Origin: Carnegiea gigantea
Lineage: Eukaryota; Streptophyta; Magnoliopsida; Caryophyllales; Cactaceae
Direction: 5' to 3'
Length of the DNA: 64,000 bases
Assembly (NCBI GenBank): GCA_029747015.1
Contig: JAKOGI010000534.1
Coordinates: forward strand, 1-64,000
Shown here: piece by piece, positions 19,064 through 30,833 of the stretch
Layout of the letters: every line of letters starts with the position of its first letter
Numbering within the stretch: the stretch's first letter is position 1
Program-made: the position numbers and the translations under genes
Notes under the pieces: generated by a model
The model's input: the letters and a program-made list of their open reading frames with translations, nothing else
The model's database searches: none
Told to the model about the DNA's origin: nothing

Positions 19064-20257
19064 TTGAATAGATCAGAGTCTACTTTTATTATTAGTGCCA
19101 TTGCCAACATCACATATAAACATTGTTGATAAAAAACTTGGTACAAAGTGTGAGTAACCAACCTGTATTTGCCCCGTTAAGTTTACAAAATTCGTCTATA
19201 AAATGTAAAATAGTCCTAGCCTACATGTCCAAGCTAGAATTCGTGTAACTTCTGAATTTTATGATTATTAAGATGATATACATCTCTGATTATATTGTAA
19301 CTTCCAAATGAGTAGAACTAATGTTGAATGTTTATACTAACTAATTAATGTTAATGTTAAATGTGTACAACCTCACCAAGTAAAAACTCCTTTTCTCAAG
19401 AAGGCCAACTCTTGAAGGGTTTCTACTTGCAACAAAACCAATCCATGGATGACTCTCCAAGCAAGCACAGGTCTGATGCACGTTTTGGCAGCTCGACAGG
19501 AAGTTTAATTTTAATATCCACTTGATTTTTATCTTTCTCCTATTGGGACTTTGGCACTTTATAACATTCTTGTACTAGTTTTGCATGGATCAACTTCAGA
19601 CGTACAATAAATCAAGGGGCTGATGAGCAAAGGTTTACAGCTTTGTTTTTCTTTGAAAAATGGTTCGACAAAGGTTTCTTATAAGTTGTAAATGTATACT
19701 ATTGCTCTATCTGGTAAACAGTTGCTAGTTGTTAACTGTTTGTATCAGATATTAGCTGTTACTATCAAATATTAGTTGTTGGTTATTTGCATTAGTTGTT
19801 TGTATTAGCTTTTTACGTTAGTGGTTTTAGGAAAATTTTTTTTGGGTAAAGTTAGTTGTTTATGATAAAGTTGTGAGATAAAAACTAATTTTCAAAAACT
19901 TAATTCTGAAAAGCTAATAGTTTTAACTTTTTTATATTAGCTTTTTGGACCCAAAATGTTTATTTAAATTTAGCTTTTTGATCAAGTCAAACAAATAATT
20001 TTAGGTCCAAAAGCCTCATATATAAATTAATAAAAAAAGAAAATATACTATATGAAATTATAAAACCACCATTTTTGTAATTAGTCTCTAGGAACACCAA
20101 TCAATCTAATGGAAAGAAAAGTACGACTAATGTTAAATGTAAATTTAGGTTAACCACTTCTCTAAAACTGTCAAGCGAAATAGTTCCGGTAATGCCCCCA
20201 CAACTTTCATCCATGAGAAACATGATATGGTTCCAAACTAAGAACATGCATGATGCA

Positions 20258-20258
<1 letters not shown>
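19064..20258. other. Intergenic DNA with degenerate TTAGTTGTT array
   Basis: Around 19715-19860 the words TTAGTTGTT and TTAGCTGTT recur irregularly, followed by mirrored AGCTTTTTGG words up to about 20010. This may be an old MITE, but termini are not clear. No gene. Confidence 0.35.

Positions 20259-20296
<38 letters not shown>
20259..20296. repeat. C38 homopolymer followed by A-rich tract
   Basis: Thirty-eight consecutive C residues, then about 40 bp of A-rich sequence with G and C interruptions. Assembly length may be unreliable. Confidence 0.95.
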
Positions 20297-20298
<2 letters not shown>

Positions 20299-20299
20299 A

Positions 20300-22048
20300 A
20301 AAACAAAAAAGAAAAAGAAAAAAAGGAAACACGCATGGATAAAATAAAGTGTTTTGCTGTCCATTGTCAAGGTCAACCTGTCCAATTAAATAAGCTTTAA
20401 AAAGTAATGGTAAAACTTTTATAAGTTGAAGTCTTTGATCATTAGACTATTAAATCTGCCTTCTTTTTTTCGATTGTTAGCGGGATATTTTTTAATATTT
20501 TTTTAGAAAGGGTAAACTTTTTTGTAAAGGAAAAAAAAAAAAAACAAGGTAAGTTAATCCTTATAAATGGTGGATTCTTAACTTTCCACTTAGAAGGTGA
20601 GCACTTTACTATTTGTATGAGAATGTTTACTTTATTAGTTGGATATAAGTATGAATGCTAAAAAAAAAGTAAAATTACAGTGACTATTTCATAATTCTCA
20701 ACTAATTTGAAACAGTATAATTTATTCATTAGTAGCATCATACTTGATTTCTTTTCTTACACTTCTTTCTCAACTTTCTTATAATCCTTCTTATAGCCGG
20801 AGTTTCGCCACCAGTAAATAAACTACCAAGTATCTCCCTAATCTATAAGTTTATTGAGCAATTTTTGTAGAAGTTGTGAATCTTACTTTGCTTTGTTTTT
20901 CAAATTATCATGAACGCTAGTTTTTGGGATTTCTTTTTCCGTTTGCTTAGATCTTCCTTCCTCTATGTCTTCTCAAGAGTATGAGTGTCCAATGCAACAA
21001 TAAGGTCAAAGTGGTCTGTGGAGCTTTCAAGATCCTTCGTATTATCGTTACAAGGCTTAGGCTATTTATCACATGATGTGTGAATGTTTGACTATAGATT
21101 AGATAACATTTTGCATTCCCAAAGATTGAGGAATTATTTTACTACTATCTGAGCAACCCTGAAGGTCAACCATTGGAGACTCTTTCTTGTATTGTCGGCC
21201 AACATCATGAATGAAATGTGTATTTCCTCTTTGTGGGGGTTCCATGATGATTTCACCGTCTTTTCTCCTAACTATTTTTTCAGTTCCTTTCTCTGTTCTA
21301 TTTTTTTGCCATTATCTTTTTCCACTTTAGGAACTCATGCCATTCAGACTTTTTTAAGCAAGGCCTTAAGATAAAAATTCAGTCGAGCGAACACTTACAA
21401 CTCATCCCCAAAGAAGCTTCCCATTAGAAGATTGGATTGTCGTTTCCCCATCCTTTCTAATTTTTATATCCGATGAATGGATATCTTCTTTCACTTCTTC
21501 TACCAACCCTATTTGGAATATAGGCATCCGTAATCAACTAAAAATTATAAACTCATATTTCAAATGCACGACACCAATGTTAAGGGGAGGTTATCGATGA
21601 AAACTACATGCAATTAAACATCACTATTCTCTTTCCCATGCTCCTAATTCATCAAATTCTTTTCGGTTGTGGGAGGGGACTGTCGATTATGCATAGGCAC
21701 CTCATTTAAGAGGTAGTGAAAGAAAAACTTGGATCGATGACCGACCTAGTTTGAACACAATGAGTTATTGACTACCTTCAGCACTTTCAACGCATAGAGA
21801 GCCTCCCTAGCCCTATCAATAGCATCCATGAAACAGAACGAATTAGAGGCAAGACCAACACTCTCCTCTAAAATTACCTTGACCAAAATGCTTCAAATTC
21901 CTCTTCAAATTGGAAATCCTTGCTCACCACTTTCCATAATGCCGCTGACAGATACATGGAGGATCATGGTCAAATACAACTGAGATTTAAGAAAATGTCA
22001 TTGTCAGTGAAGAACACAGGTTAAGATAAGAAAAAGAACTAGAATTAG
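20300..22048. other. Intergenic DNA left of the LINE nest
   Basis: No gene recognised. Short frames around 21200-21370 have no domain. Confidence 0.4.
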
Positions 22049-22347
22049 AATTTATTTCTTTAAGAAAGATAAATACTACAATAGAGACACCCCTTTTCTC
22101 AAGGGCTCTCCCCACATTATGCTCAACAAAGATGCAAAGAAAGTCTCCATGCGAAACCTGATTCTACACTACTATGGAATATAGGGTGATTCATAATTTC
22201 ATCAATCATCCTGCTGCACAATTGCCTTCTCTAAAAATATACTTAATAATTACAAGGTTAGATGATTGAAAGTAAGAATGGATGTCTTGATTCAAAACTT
22301 GGATTTCACATGGCACTTGAGTGTGACTTTGAGCTACTTGGCTGAGG
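22049..22347 (-). mobile_element. LINE fragment 3 of 3 (RNase H C-terminal half and 3' end)
   Basis: On the minus strand this continues the RNase H domain interrupted at 22352/28026: IKGDNRILSQVAQSH spans the junction once the insert and one ATTCT are removed. The LINE tail then runs to about 22049. TAGAATTAG at 22040-22048 recurs at 35868-35876 and may be the LINE target duplication, although nine AT-rich bases are weak evidence. Confidence 0.75.
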
Positions 22348-22352
22348 ATTCT

Positions 22353-23737
22353 TGTTGCAGGAAAAACAGAGTTTTAATATTTGTAAACCCCAAGTGCAAG
22401 GTGTATCGTTGAGTACTTGGGGTGTCGTCCGTAGGGAATTGTGTTTCCAATTACCAGGGCTAGTTAAAGCGTCTCGAGTTAGGCAGGATCGAAGGGTGAA
22501 GGAGTGGGGAGCTAAACTACGTTACAAACACAGAAACAAACGACTTGGAGTTGTGATTTTACCAATGGATGAACCAACTAACCAAGACGAGTCCTAACCT
22601 ACCCAAACCACACTACGAACTAGAAATGGTCGGTTGCACCATCAAAGACTACCCAAGCCCTCTCTCAAGGGTTATGAGTTAGTCTAACTCGCGTAACCAC
22701 CTACTTTCATGGGGTTAGTCGAATTAGACCACAAAACTAGCAACCCCGAACCTAACTCGATTCGGATACTACTTTCGTGTCCCGAACTCAGCCATTCCCT
22801 CTCTCACACTAGCAAATTGACCTCACCTCTCAGCATAAGTCAATCGTCCAAAAATATGAATGAAAACCCTCTCAGGCATTTCATCGAATACTTGGCAGGC
22901 GTGAAGGAAAACTCTAAGTTCTAGGCATAGATTGGGGATGGCTAGGCCAAATACAAGATTAATTAGCCATCAAGAGGCTAATCACAATCCAAGCCAACAA
23001 AATCTAACAACTAATCATCAACAAAACACAAAACCTAAACCTAAACTAATGGAGAACACAAGCATGAACTAGAGAGAAGAGACATGAAACTAAACAAATC
23101 TACCAACCAAATAAAACAAGGATTAACAATGAAAACTAAACAAATAAACTAAATACAATCTAAACTAACATAATCAAAATAAGAACAAACAATAACTAAA
23201 TTGAAATAAGTGGAGAAAGAGAGAAGAAGGCTTATAGATTGATGGAAGGAACTTCAAATCCAATTGCTTGAATCCAAGAACAATCCAATACAACCCTAAT
23301 CTAATCCTCTCAATGGAGTTTTTATTCGCTAAAACCTAAACTAAACTACCCTAAAAATCGCCTGGAAGAACCACCGAGCGACCCCTTCAAACAGACGCCC
23401 GAACGAAGCTTAAATAGAAACCCGAGCAGACGGCAAAACTGGGGAAGGCACAACCGCGCCATGTGGCACGGTCAGGCTGTGCCATGTGGCACGGCCACAC
23501 CGTGCCACATTGCTGGCACGGTGGTCCGTTTTCCCCCGGTTTTGCCCCCTTTTGCCGGTTTTCGTCGGTTTTCGCTGTTTTGTCCCGTCTTCGTCCCTTT
23601 TTGCGACGTTTGCTTGATTTTGAGTTATTTCCTACAAAACATAAATAAAACAAGTGAAAATCCTAAAGATTAAGTTATTATACGAGCAAAAAGTGGGTGA
23701 AAGAGGCACGTAAAATGGGTAAATTTACCATTCAACA
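22353..23737 (-). repeat. 3' LTR of the TR-GAG element
   Basis: 1385 bp, starting TGTTGCAGG on the plus strand and ending TTCAACA. It is nearly identical to 26642-28025. A palindromic GTGCCATGTGGCAC cluster lies at about 23455-23522. Confidence 0.95.
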
Positions 23738-23750
23738 CACCCCCACACCT
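23738..23750 (-). other. Polypurine tract of the TR-GAG element
   Basis: AGGTGTGGGGGTG on the minus strand, abutting the 3' LTR, in the position expected for the plus-strand primer. Confidence 0.6.
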
Positions 23751-25077
23751 ATCTTTTGCTCGTCCTCGAGCAAAATAAGAGAAAATTAAAGTAAACAACT
23801 AACTCACTTTCATAGGAATCACGGTTGCATTTAGCGTATGCAACAAGCCCTTTAAACCCCTTAGTCACCCCCAAGTGGACGAGTAAGGTCTCGTGAGGGT
23901 TTGCAGAAGATATACCCATAAAATCTCAAAAAGGAAAAACAAAGAAGAGAGGAACAAAAATCGAAAAATGAAAATAACAAAACAAAATATATACATCAGG
24001 GTGAACTGTACACGTTCGGATCAATCAAAACCCCCCCAGTAACTTAAGTATCAGACTGTACACAAGCATTATATGCATTTCAGGACACATCATCCCAAAG
24101 AATGACATTCAGACATCAGCTTTTCACCCCACGACGCATGAAAATAATGAATCCATCCTGGTGCCTGTGTGCAAGTGTATCATCACCCTAAAACTAAGCC
24201 TACTAAAACCAAACTCAACCCCACGCAGCTGACACAAGATACCTTTTCGAATGGCTAGCATGGAAAGCAAGCTTCCCCAATAACAGTATTGTCTCAAAGG
24301 GTAACACCCAGTAGCGCATGCCTCAAAGGGGTACTTGTCGTTTCCAATTCTTTTCTTCCCCACTTTTTGTTTTTTTTTTTCTTTCCATTATTTTTTTCAA
24401 TACAAACTCATGCCACGCCTCAAAGGGATACACCCAGTAGCGCTTGAATTTGTTTGTTTTTGCTTTTGTTTTGAAAAATGGGGGTGCCAGCACATATAAA
24501 AGGACCTGTGCAGTAGACAAGTGGGGGAGTCAATCATGGAAGGCTAAGAATATAGGATGATGATAATACATAAATCAGGACTGGATTGCAAAATTACAGT
24601 GGACTGTTGGGGTTAGAATTGAGACCTAAAACGACAGATTGGGGATGAACATCTATCATGCACATTATACTTATATACGAGCTAATAGTCAAGGTACCGG
24701 AGATCAAGGCTAATCAAAATAGTACAAAACTCCCCAAAATTCAGAAGGAAAAGAAAAATTTATACAAAAAGGAGAAAAATTTTCACAAAAATAAAAAGAA
24801 AAGGGGAAATGACCCCACCCCCACACCTAAATCTCACAATGTCCTCATTGGGAGCCGTGAGTCATCACCAACGCACAAAAAAAATCAAACACAAGACATA
24901 CAAAATCGACAAATATATACACAAGCTAACACACTCTTCCAAAAACGCAATCTCGCCTAATCAAAACAAGATCACACATATATACCAAACTAGCACCACT
25001 AATCACAACACAATAAAAATCCACAAAAACACAAAAATGGTGATCATAGCCAACAACGGCTCAGCAACATCCAAATT
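23751..25077. other. Non-coding interior of the TR-GAG element
   Basis: A-rich sequence without a gene. The word CTCAAAGGG..ACACCCAGTAGCGC occurs at 24292-24317 and 24419-24443, with a partial copy at 24321, so a unit of about 127 bp seems duplicated. Confidence 0.6.
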
Positions 25078-26511
25078 TCACCACAAGATGATCACCAACA
25101 AAAACACAATCCTAATATTCACAACTAAACAAAAACAAAAAGAAAGAAAAGAAAAATAAAAAGAAGGGGGGAAGAGAAAAGTGAGAACGATTATACCAGG
25201 TCGGGTACTGAATGTACCCGAACTATTCCATGACGACTTAAGGAGCATCAGCCACTCCTTGCCGCTCAAGATGCGAGTCGTCAGCTCGGATGCAGTCAAA
25301 GCTCGTAGGAGCTTATCATGCATTGCTGCATGCGGCTCAGAATGGTGTGAGTAAGAGAACACTGGTAAAGATGGAGCAAACAAAGTTAGTGCCCTCTTAA
25401 ACTCACCAAATACCTGTGAGAAATCAGCAGAATAATCAAATACAATAGTCAACGTGATTTCTCTAGGCATGCCCGCTGGGTACGGACGATAAGGATCAAG
25501 GAGGGGGTCATACCCTCTAAAAGTACCTAGAGGCTCAGAACAGTCAACCACATTCCCCTCGAGCACCGCGAGAAAATCGATCGATGAGAGGTCACAATAC
25601 TGAGGGGAAGAGGAGGGTAGTGAACATGAAGAAGCATGAGAAAAATCAAGGGGGTTGAGGGATACATGGTCAGTAAGATTAGGACTAGATGAAGTTACAG
25701 CCACAGCATCCACACAGGACTCCCCCTCGAGAATCTCGTCGAGATCATGCACCTCACTAAAAGTATCGTCTGACTCAAGACAGAAATCATCCCCATCGAT
25801 ACTAGCACCAACACAAAATGTCTCACTTACCTCAAACTTCGTCGACCGAGCTAAAGGGAAAGGTGGATCAGGATGGGTCATAATGTTGTTCTTAAAGGTG
25901 CTAGGTAGGGATGGAGCAACAAGAGGTAGAGTAGGCAGAGGAGGGTCAAGCACATCCTCTAGGCCGGATTCTAGAGGAGGGAAAGACGCACCATCATCAC
26001 ACAGATTGACATCAAGTCTAGGAGCACTAGAACTAGGATCAGTCTCGGGTAATAGGTCATACTCCCGCAATTTATTAACAAACTCAGCAAACTCAACTTG
26101 TTGCTTGTTCATGGCCTCTATCATACTAGAAATTCGAGCAAAACCATCAGCAGAAATACGATAGGGATAAGAAACACTGTCATGGTCAGAACAATGGCAG
26201 AACTCACATGCAAAAGGTGTATAATTGGGAACGCAGGGGGATAGGGTGGATGAAGTAAAGTGACTAGTCTCAAATTCATAAGTATCCCTAGCCAACCACT
26301 CAAGTAATTCCCAAGTTTCATCAACATTTCGAGCACAGAAATTCCAATGCTCCAAAAGAGCATGGGTCTCACAAGTCACACCCTCATAGACCATGTTCAA
26401 AATTTTCCACTTTTCTAGGCAATAACCACAATGAGCAAGAAAAGCATGTAATCTATCATAGCATCGCCAAAACAATTCATTCTCATGTTGAGGAAAGTGG
26501 GAAAGAGACAT
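25078..26511 (-). CDS. Gag-like protein of the TR-GAG element
   Basis: A 477-residue open frame starting at the ATG at 26511, about 107 bp after the primer-binding site. Residues about 8-85 have the spacing of plant Ty3/gypsy gag (PF03732): an ELFWRCYDRLHAFL helix, a WKILNMVYEGV segment and a WELLEWLA segment. The remainder is acidic and Pro/Ser-rich, and the final 35 residues are hydrophobic and probably not conserved. No protease or polymerase motif and no CCHC knuckle are present. The product would be expected to form or enter virus-like particles built with enzymes of an autonomous partner. That partner is not in this window: the Tat element has an unrelated gag and a different primer-binding site. 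Confidence 0.7.
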   Translation of the reverse strand: MSLSHFPQHENELFWRCYDRLHAFLAHCGYCLEKWKILNMVYEGVTCETHALLEHWNFCARNVDETWELLEWLARDTYEFETSHFTSSTLSPCVPNYTPFACEFCHCSDHDSVSYPYRISADGFARISSMIEAMNKQQVEFAEFVNKLREYDLLPETDPSSSAPRLDVNLCDDGASFPPLESGLEDVLDPPLPTLPLVAPSLPSTFKNNIMTHPDPPFPLARSTKFEVSETFCVGASIDGDDFCLESDDTFSEVHDLDEILEGESCVDAVAVTSSSPNLTDHVSLNPLDFSHASSCSLPSSSPQYCDLSSIDFLAVLEGNVVDCSEPLGTFRGYDPLLDPYRPYPAGMPREITLTIVFDYSADFSQVFGEFKRALTLFAPSLPVFSYSHHSEPHAAMHDKLLRALTASELTTRILSGKEWLMLLKSSWNSSGTFSTRPGIIVLTFLFPPSFYFSFLSFCFCLVVNIRIVFLLVIILW

Positions 26512-26617
26512 TTTTTTTTTTTGAAATTTTTGATTTTTTGATTTTTTTATTTTTTTTGGATTTTCAAATGCCTAGCCTCGAATGCTGAAGTAAACCCCAA
26601 TATTGAAAAACGCCAAC

Positions 26618-26635
26618 TCCCCGGCAACGGCGCCA
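26618..26635 (-). other. Primer-binding site of the TR-GAG element
   Basis: TGGCGCCGTTGCCGGGGA on the minus strand, 6 bp from the 5' LTR. This 18-mer is the widespread plant gypsy primer-binding site usually ascribed to tRNA-Asp. Confidence 0.9.
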
Positions 26636-26641
26636 AAAACT

Positions 26642-28025
26642 TGTTGCAGGAAAAACAGAGTTTTAATATTTGTAAACCCCAAGTGCAAGGTGTATCGTTG
26701 AGTACTTGGGGTGTCGTCCGTAAGGGATTGTGTTTCCAATTACCAGGGCTAGTTAAAGCGTCTCGAGCTAGGCAGGATCGAAGGGTGAAGGAGTGGGGAG
26801 CTAAACTACGTTACAAACACAGAAACAAGCGACTTGGAGTTGTGATTTTACCAATGGATGAACCAACTAACCCAGACGAGTCCTAACCTACCCAAACCAC
26901 ACTACGAACTAGAGATGGTCAGTTGCACCATCAAAGACCACCGAAGCCCTCTCTCAAGGGTCATGAGCTAGTCTAACTCGTGTAACCACCTACTTTCGTG
27001 GGGTTAGTCGAATTAGACCACAAAACTAGCAACCCCGGACCTAACTCGATTCGGATACTACTTTCGTGTCCCGAATTCAGCCATTCCCTCTCTCACACTA
27101 GCAAATTGACCTCACCTCTCAGCATAAGTCAATCGTCCAAAAATATGGATGAAAACTCTCTCAGGCATTTCATCGAACACTTGGCGAGCGTGAAGAAAAA
27201 CTCTAAATTCTAGGCATAGATTGGGTATGGTTAGGCCAAATACAAGATTAATTAGCCATCAAGAGGCTAATCACAATCCAAGCCAACAAAATCTAACAAC
27301 TAATCATCAACAAAATACAAAACCTAAACCTAAACTAATGGAGAACACAAGCATGAACTGGAGAGAAGAGACATGAAACTAAACAAATCTACCACCCAAA
27401 TAAAACAAGGGTTAACAATGAAAACTAAACAAATAAACTAAATACAATCTAGACTAACATAATCAAAATAAGAACAAACAATAACTAAATTGAAATAAGT
27501 GGAGAAAGAGAGAAGAAGGCTTATAGATTGATGGAAGGAACTTCAAATCTAATTGCTTGAATCCAAGAACAATCCAATACAACCCTAATCTAATCCTCTC
27601 TATGGAGTTTTTATTCGCTAAAACCTAAACTAAACTACTCTAAAAATCGCCTGGAAGAACCACCGAGCGACCCCTTCAAACAGACGCCCGAACGAAGCTT
27701 AAATAGAAACCCGAGCAGACGGCAAAACTAGGGGGAGGCACGACCGTGCCATGTGGCACGGTCAGGCTGTGCCATTGGCACGGCCACACCGTGCCACATT
27801 GCTGGCACGGTGGTCCGTTTTCCCCCGGTTTTGCCCCCTTCGCCGGTTTTCGTCGGTTTTCGCTGTTTTGTCCCGTCTTCGTCCCTTTTTGTGACGTTTG
27901 CTTGATTTTGAGTTATTTCCTACAAAACATAAATAAAACAAGTAAAAATCCTAAAGATTGAGTTATTATACGAGTAAAAAGTGGGTGAAAGAGGCACGTA
28001 AAATGGGTAAATTTACCGTTCAACA
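26642..28025 (-). repeat. 5' LTR of the TR-GAG element
   Basis: 1384 bp. A minus-strand TATA-like CTATTTAAGC lies at about 27706-27697. Centred near 27752 is a 22-bp inverted repeat with 10-bp arms (GACCGTGCCA and TGGCACGGTC, 2-bp centre), followed by more TGGCACGG words to 27810. Confidence 0.95.
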
Positions 28026-28030
28026 ATTCT

Positions 28031-30139
28031 GTTATCCCCTTTAATGTAAATGTTTGTGCCTCCTGCTTGTACTGCGACTCTAATTCTATTTCTCATTGTT
28101 ATAACTTCTACAACCAAGATTGATGCTGCTCTCATGTTGACTACTATTGCTTGAAAAAATTTACCTGTCCAATTATGCATGACCTATCCTCCTACTGCCA
28201 GATGAGATGATTTAAATCCATCAAAATTAATCTGCATGGACCCTTCTTGTGGCCTCTGTTGTGCAATATGATATGTCTTCTTATGGTTGGGGAAGGGATG
28301 TTGTGTGTTTTGTGGTTGAATTGTTTGTGTGAGTTTATGCCTAATGTGTTATTCTGCACTCGCTTTCTTTGCTCTAATCAACACAGTCACTGGATTAGAT
28401 ATTTTGTCACGAAATGACATGTTATTTCTCGTTTTTCCATATGCTCCATAGTGCAGCCGCTTTATCCATCTTAACCAAAGGGTTACAGGATCATATAATA
28501 GATAACAGTTTTGTACACTAAGAGAGATGCTAGAAGGTGAATTAATAATGACCCAATTATGGTCATTTGCTTGCCTCCATGTCTCTTGAGCAACACGACA
28601 CTGAAGGAATAGGTGTTAAGTATCTTCAATTTCTTCATTACATAAAAGACAAATTGGATCAATTTGAAGTCCTCTTTAAAAGAGGATTTTCCTGGTAGGG
28701 AGTGATACATGACAAAGTTGCCAAAAAAATTTTTTAATGGCATGTTGTCTAAATTCCAAATCCAGCTATATTCTTATAAGGAGAAATTTTTACATCCAAA
28801 CCATGAGTAGTCCAGCTCATTGGCTTGATGGAGAATTCACCATTTCCTAAAAGTCCTTAGTATATGGAGTTAGAAACGGGATTAGAAGAGATAAGTGTTG
28901 CTAGAATTAACTGTACATAAACATCATCAACTAATACTTTCAGTTTCATAACATCTCACACTTTTGTATCTGTGATAATATGTGAGACTACAAGAGGAGT
29001 ATCAATTAGAGAGGTGTATGTTATGTTAAGAATTATAGCTAGACTTTCATTTGCACACCATTTATCAAGACAAAAATTAGTAAGTGTACCATCTCAGCTC
29101 CTACTTTCCATCTTATTGCTTTCTGAAATTGATGATGGTTTCTAAGTATGAATTTCCATGCCCATGAGCCAAATTCATTGTATTCAACATTTAAAAAGTT
29201 TTCATTAATTGGGTATTTAGCATTCATGTGCTCCACCCATATACCTTGCTCATGGAACAAGTGAAATTGCTTAAAAAAGTACTATCAACTGCTTCCATCT
29301 TCCTAAGCCAAAGGCCCCTACTTTCTTTGGTTATCAAATATTATCCCAAAATACTATCGGTAAGCCTTTAAAGTCAGTAGATTTTTTTAAAAAGAAATTG
29401 CTACTAGTTTAATCAATTTTCCTATTAGTCATACTAGAAAGTCGAAAATGTTGCATTGTACATGCTGGCATAGATTCTATATTTGCTTGAGCTAGTGTCA
29501 CTCTCCCTGCTTTAGAGATATTCTTTGTTTTCCAAGCTTGCCGCTTAGAAGTTGTTTTATTAACTAGTTCTAAAAATGTTTCTATGCTTGGTCTGCCCTT
29601 AAATACTGGGCATCTGAGGTAAAAATTGAAGAGAGAATTTGTCTGTTATGTGCAGTTGAGTTTTTGGAAAAAGTTAAGGACGACTTATGAAAACTGATAA
29701 GTTGCCTAGAGGTTTCAAAGAATTCATTTAGTAAATGATTAAGCTGTCGGCAAGATTCTAGAATAGTTATATAGAAGAGTAAGTTGTCATCTGCAAAGAG
29801 AAGGTAGAGGATTTTCTCCACTTTAGGAGCAATTTTACATTCAATACCACATTTCTTTTTCATTTGCTCTTTTTATATTACTCTTGTTAGGATTTCTGTA
29901 CAAATAATAAATAAATATGGTGACATAGCGTTTCTGTGCCAGATAACGCATAGTTGGCATTAAAAAAAACTATACCCTTTATCGTTGACAATGATAGAGT
30001 ATGACACTGTGGTTAGACATTCTTTAATCCAAGTTATCCATTTTTTATGAAACCTCAATTGTTTGAGGGCTTTGAAGAGAATGTCAATTCTACTCTATCG
30101 TGAGCTTGTTCTGTCCAGCTTAAATGCTACCCATGATTT
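28031..30139 (-). pseudogene. LINE fragment 2 of 3: reverse transcriptase to RNase H, decayed
   Basis: On the minus strand, from 30139 downward: KSWVAFKLD at the start of the polymerase core, then the catalytic YLLFADDNLLFY (FADD near 29797-29786), the C-terminal RT helices with WAWKFILRNHH (29260-29039), the zinc-binding tail PLKNFFGNF...SLPGK (28743-28483), and the first half of a type-1 RNase H with INFDGFKSSHLAVGG (about 28240-28180). Frameshifts and stops break it into short frames. This is an L1-type plant LINE with RNase H. Confidence 0.85.
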
Positions 30140-30144
30140 GTTCA

Positions 30145-30831
30145 TGTTGGGTTTTATGGCCCAAGATCTCGAGTATCGGCACGGGGAGCCCATACTGCAC
30201 AGACACGGGCGTGCCAAGACGAAGAGCTGAAGACGGAGCAAACAGCAAAGTGGCACGGGGGTGCCGTGCCACGTGGCACCGTCGTGCCATGTGGACACGG
30301 GCGTGCCAAGACGAAGAGCTGAAGAAAGAGCAAACAGCAAAGTGGCACGAGGGTGCCGTGCCACGTGGCACGGTCGTGCCCCGGCCAATTTTTTGCCGCC
30401 TTGTTTTGGCGGCTAGAGTTTGGCGTTGAGGGTGTTTTCTCTGCGGCGGCTAGGGTTTTTCCAAAGGGGAAAAACCCTATTTTTCAGGCCCTATAAAAGG
30501 AGGGTCAGACTTAGGTTCTAAAATACTCCAGTACTCATAAACACATTGAGAGGTAAAAGTAGTTTGCGAGAGATTACAATAGAGAGAAATTGTAAGTTTG
30601 CTCTTAGATCGAATCACTGAGGTGATTGTGATCGTGGTGTACTTTCTTGCTCATAGTGGATTGTTTTGATGCTGTCGCCGTCCGTGGTTTTTCCCACATT
30701 GGGTTTTCCACGTTAAATTCCTGTGTTCTTGTTCTCTTCCTATTATTCTGTTGTTTTATTGATTGAATTTCTTATTTTCTATTGCATCCTATCGCTTCCG
30801 CTATACTGTTACTCTGATATTAATCCTAACA
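30145..30831 (+). repeat. 5' LTR of the copia element, with internal 93-bp tandem duplication
   Basis: It is 687 bp against 594 bp for the 3' LTR. The extra length is a second copy of a module running from ACACGGGCGTGCCAAGACGA through the G-box palindrome (copies begin about 30203 and 30296). TATA box CTATAAAAGG at 30491-30500. A perfect 18-bp palindrome CCGTGCCACGTGGCACGG lies at 30356-30373. Confidence 0.95.
30491..30500 (+). promoter_or_regulatory. TATA box of the copia LTR
   Basis: CTATAAAAGG, matched by the same sequence in the 3' LTR at about 35203-35212. Transcription would start near 30525. Confidence 0.75.
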
Positions 30832-30833
30832 AG

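Larger units (their letters stand above)
22353..28025 (-). mobile_element. Complete gag-only LTR retrotransposon (TR-GAG type)
   Basis: LTRs at 22353-23737 and 26642-28025 begin TGTTG and end CAACA. The 5-bp duplication ATTCT flanks the whole element (22348-22352 and 28026-28030). On the minus strand the primer-binding site follows the right LTR, so 28025 is the 5' end. The 2.9-kb interior carries one gag-like frame and no protease, reverse transcriptase or integrase, which fits the described TR-GAG class mobilised in trans. I count by eye roughly 45 differences between the LTRs, about 3 percent, mostly transitions. It inserted into the RNase H domain of an older LINE. Confidence 0.95.

Noticed and set aside
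24658..25159. Overlapping Lys/Asn/Thr-rich frames
   Set aside because: They follow from A-rich non-coding DNA in the TR-GAG interior and have no domain.
25655..26164. 169-codon plus-strand frame
   Set aside because: Shadow of the gag frame on the opposite strand; composition reflects the antisense of an acidic Ser-rich protein.
22353..28025. Two independent repeats rather than an LTR pair
   Set aside because: The ATTCT duplication, primer-binding site and polypurine tract all fit a single LTR element.
30095..30388. Minus-strand frame as a protein
   Set aside because: It mixes the copia LTR antisense with the last LINE codons and reflects the palindromic repeats.
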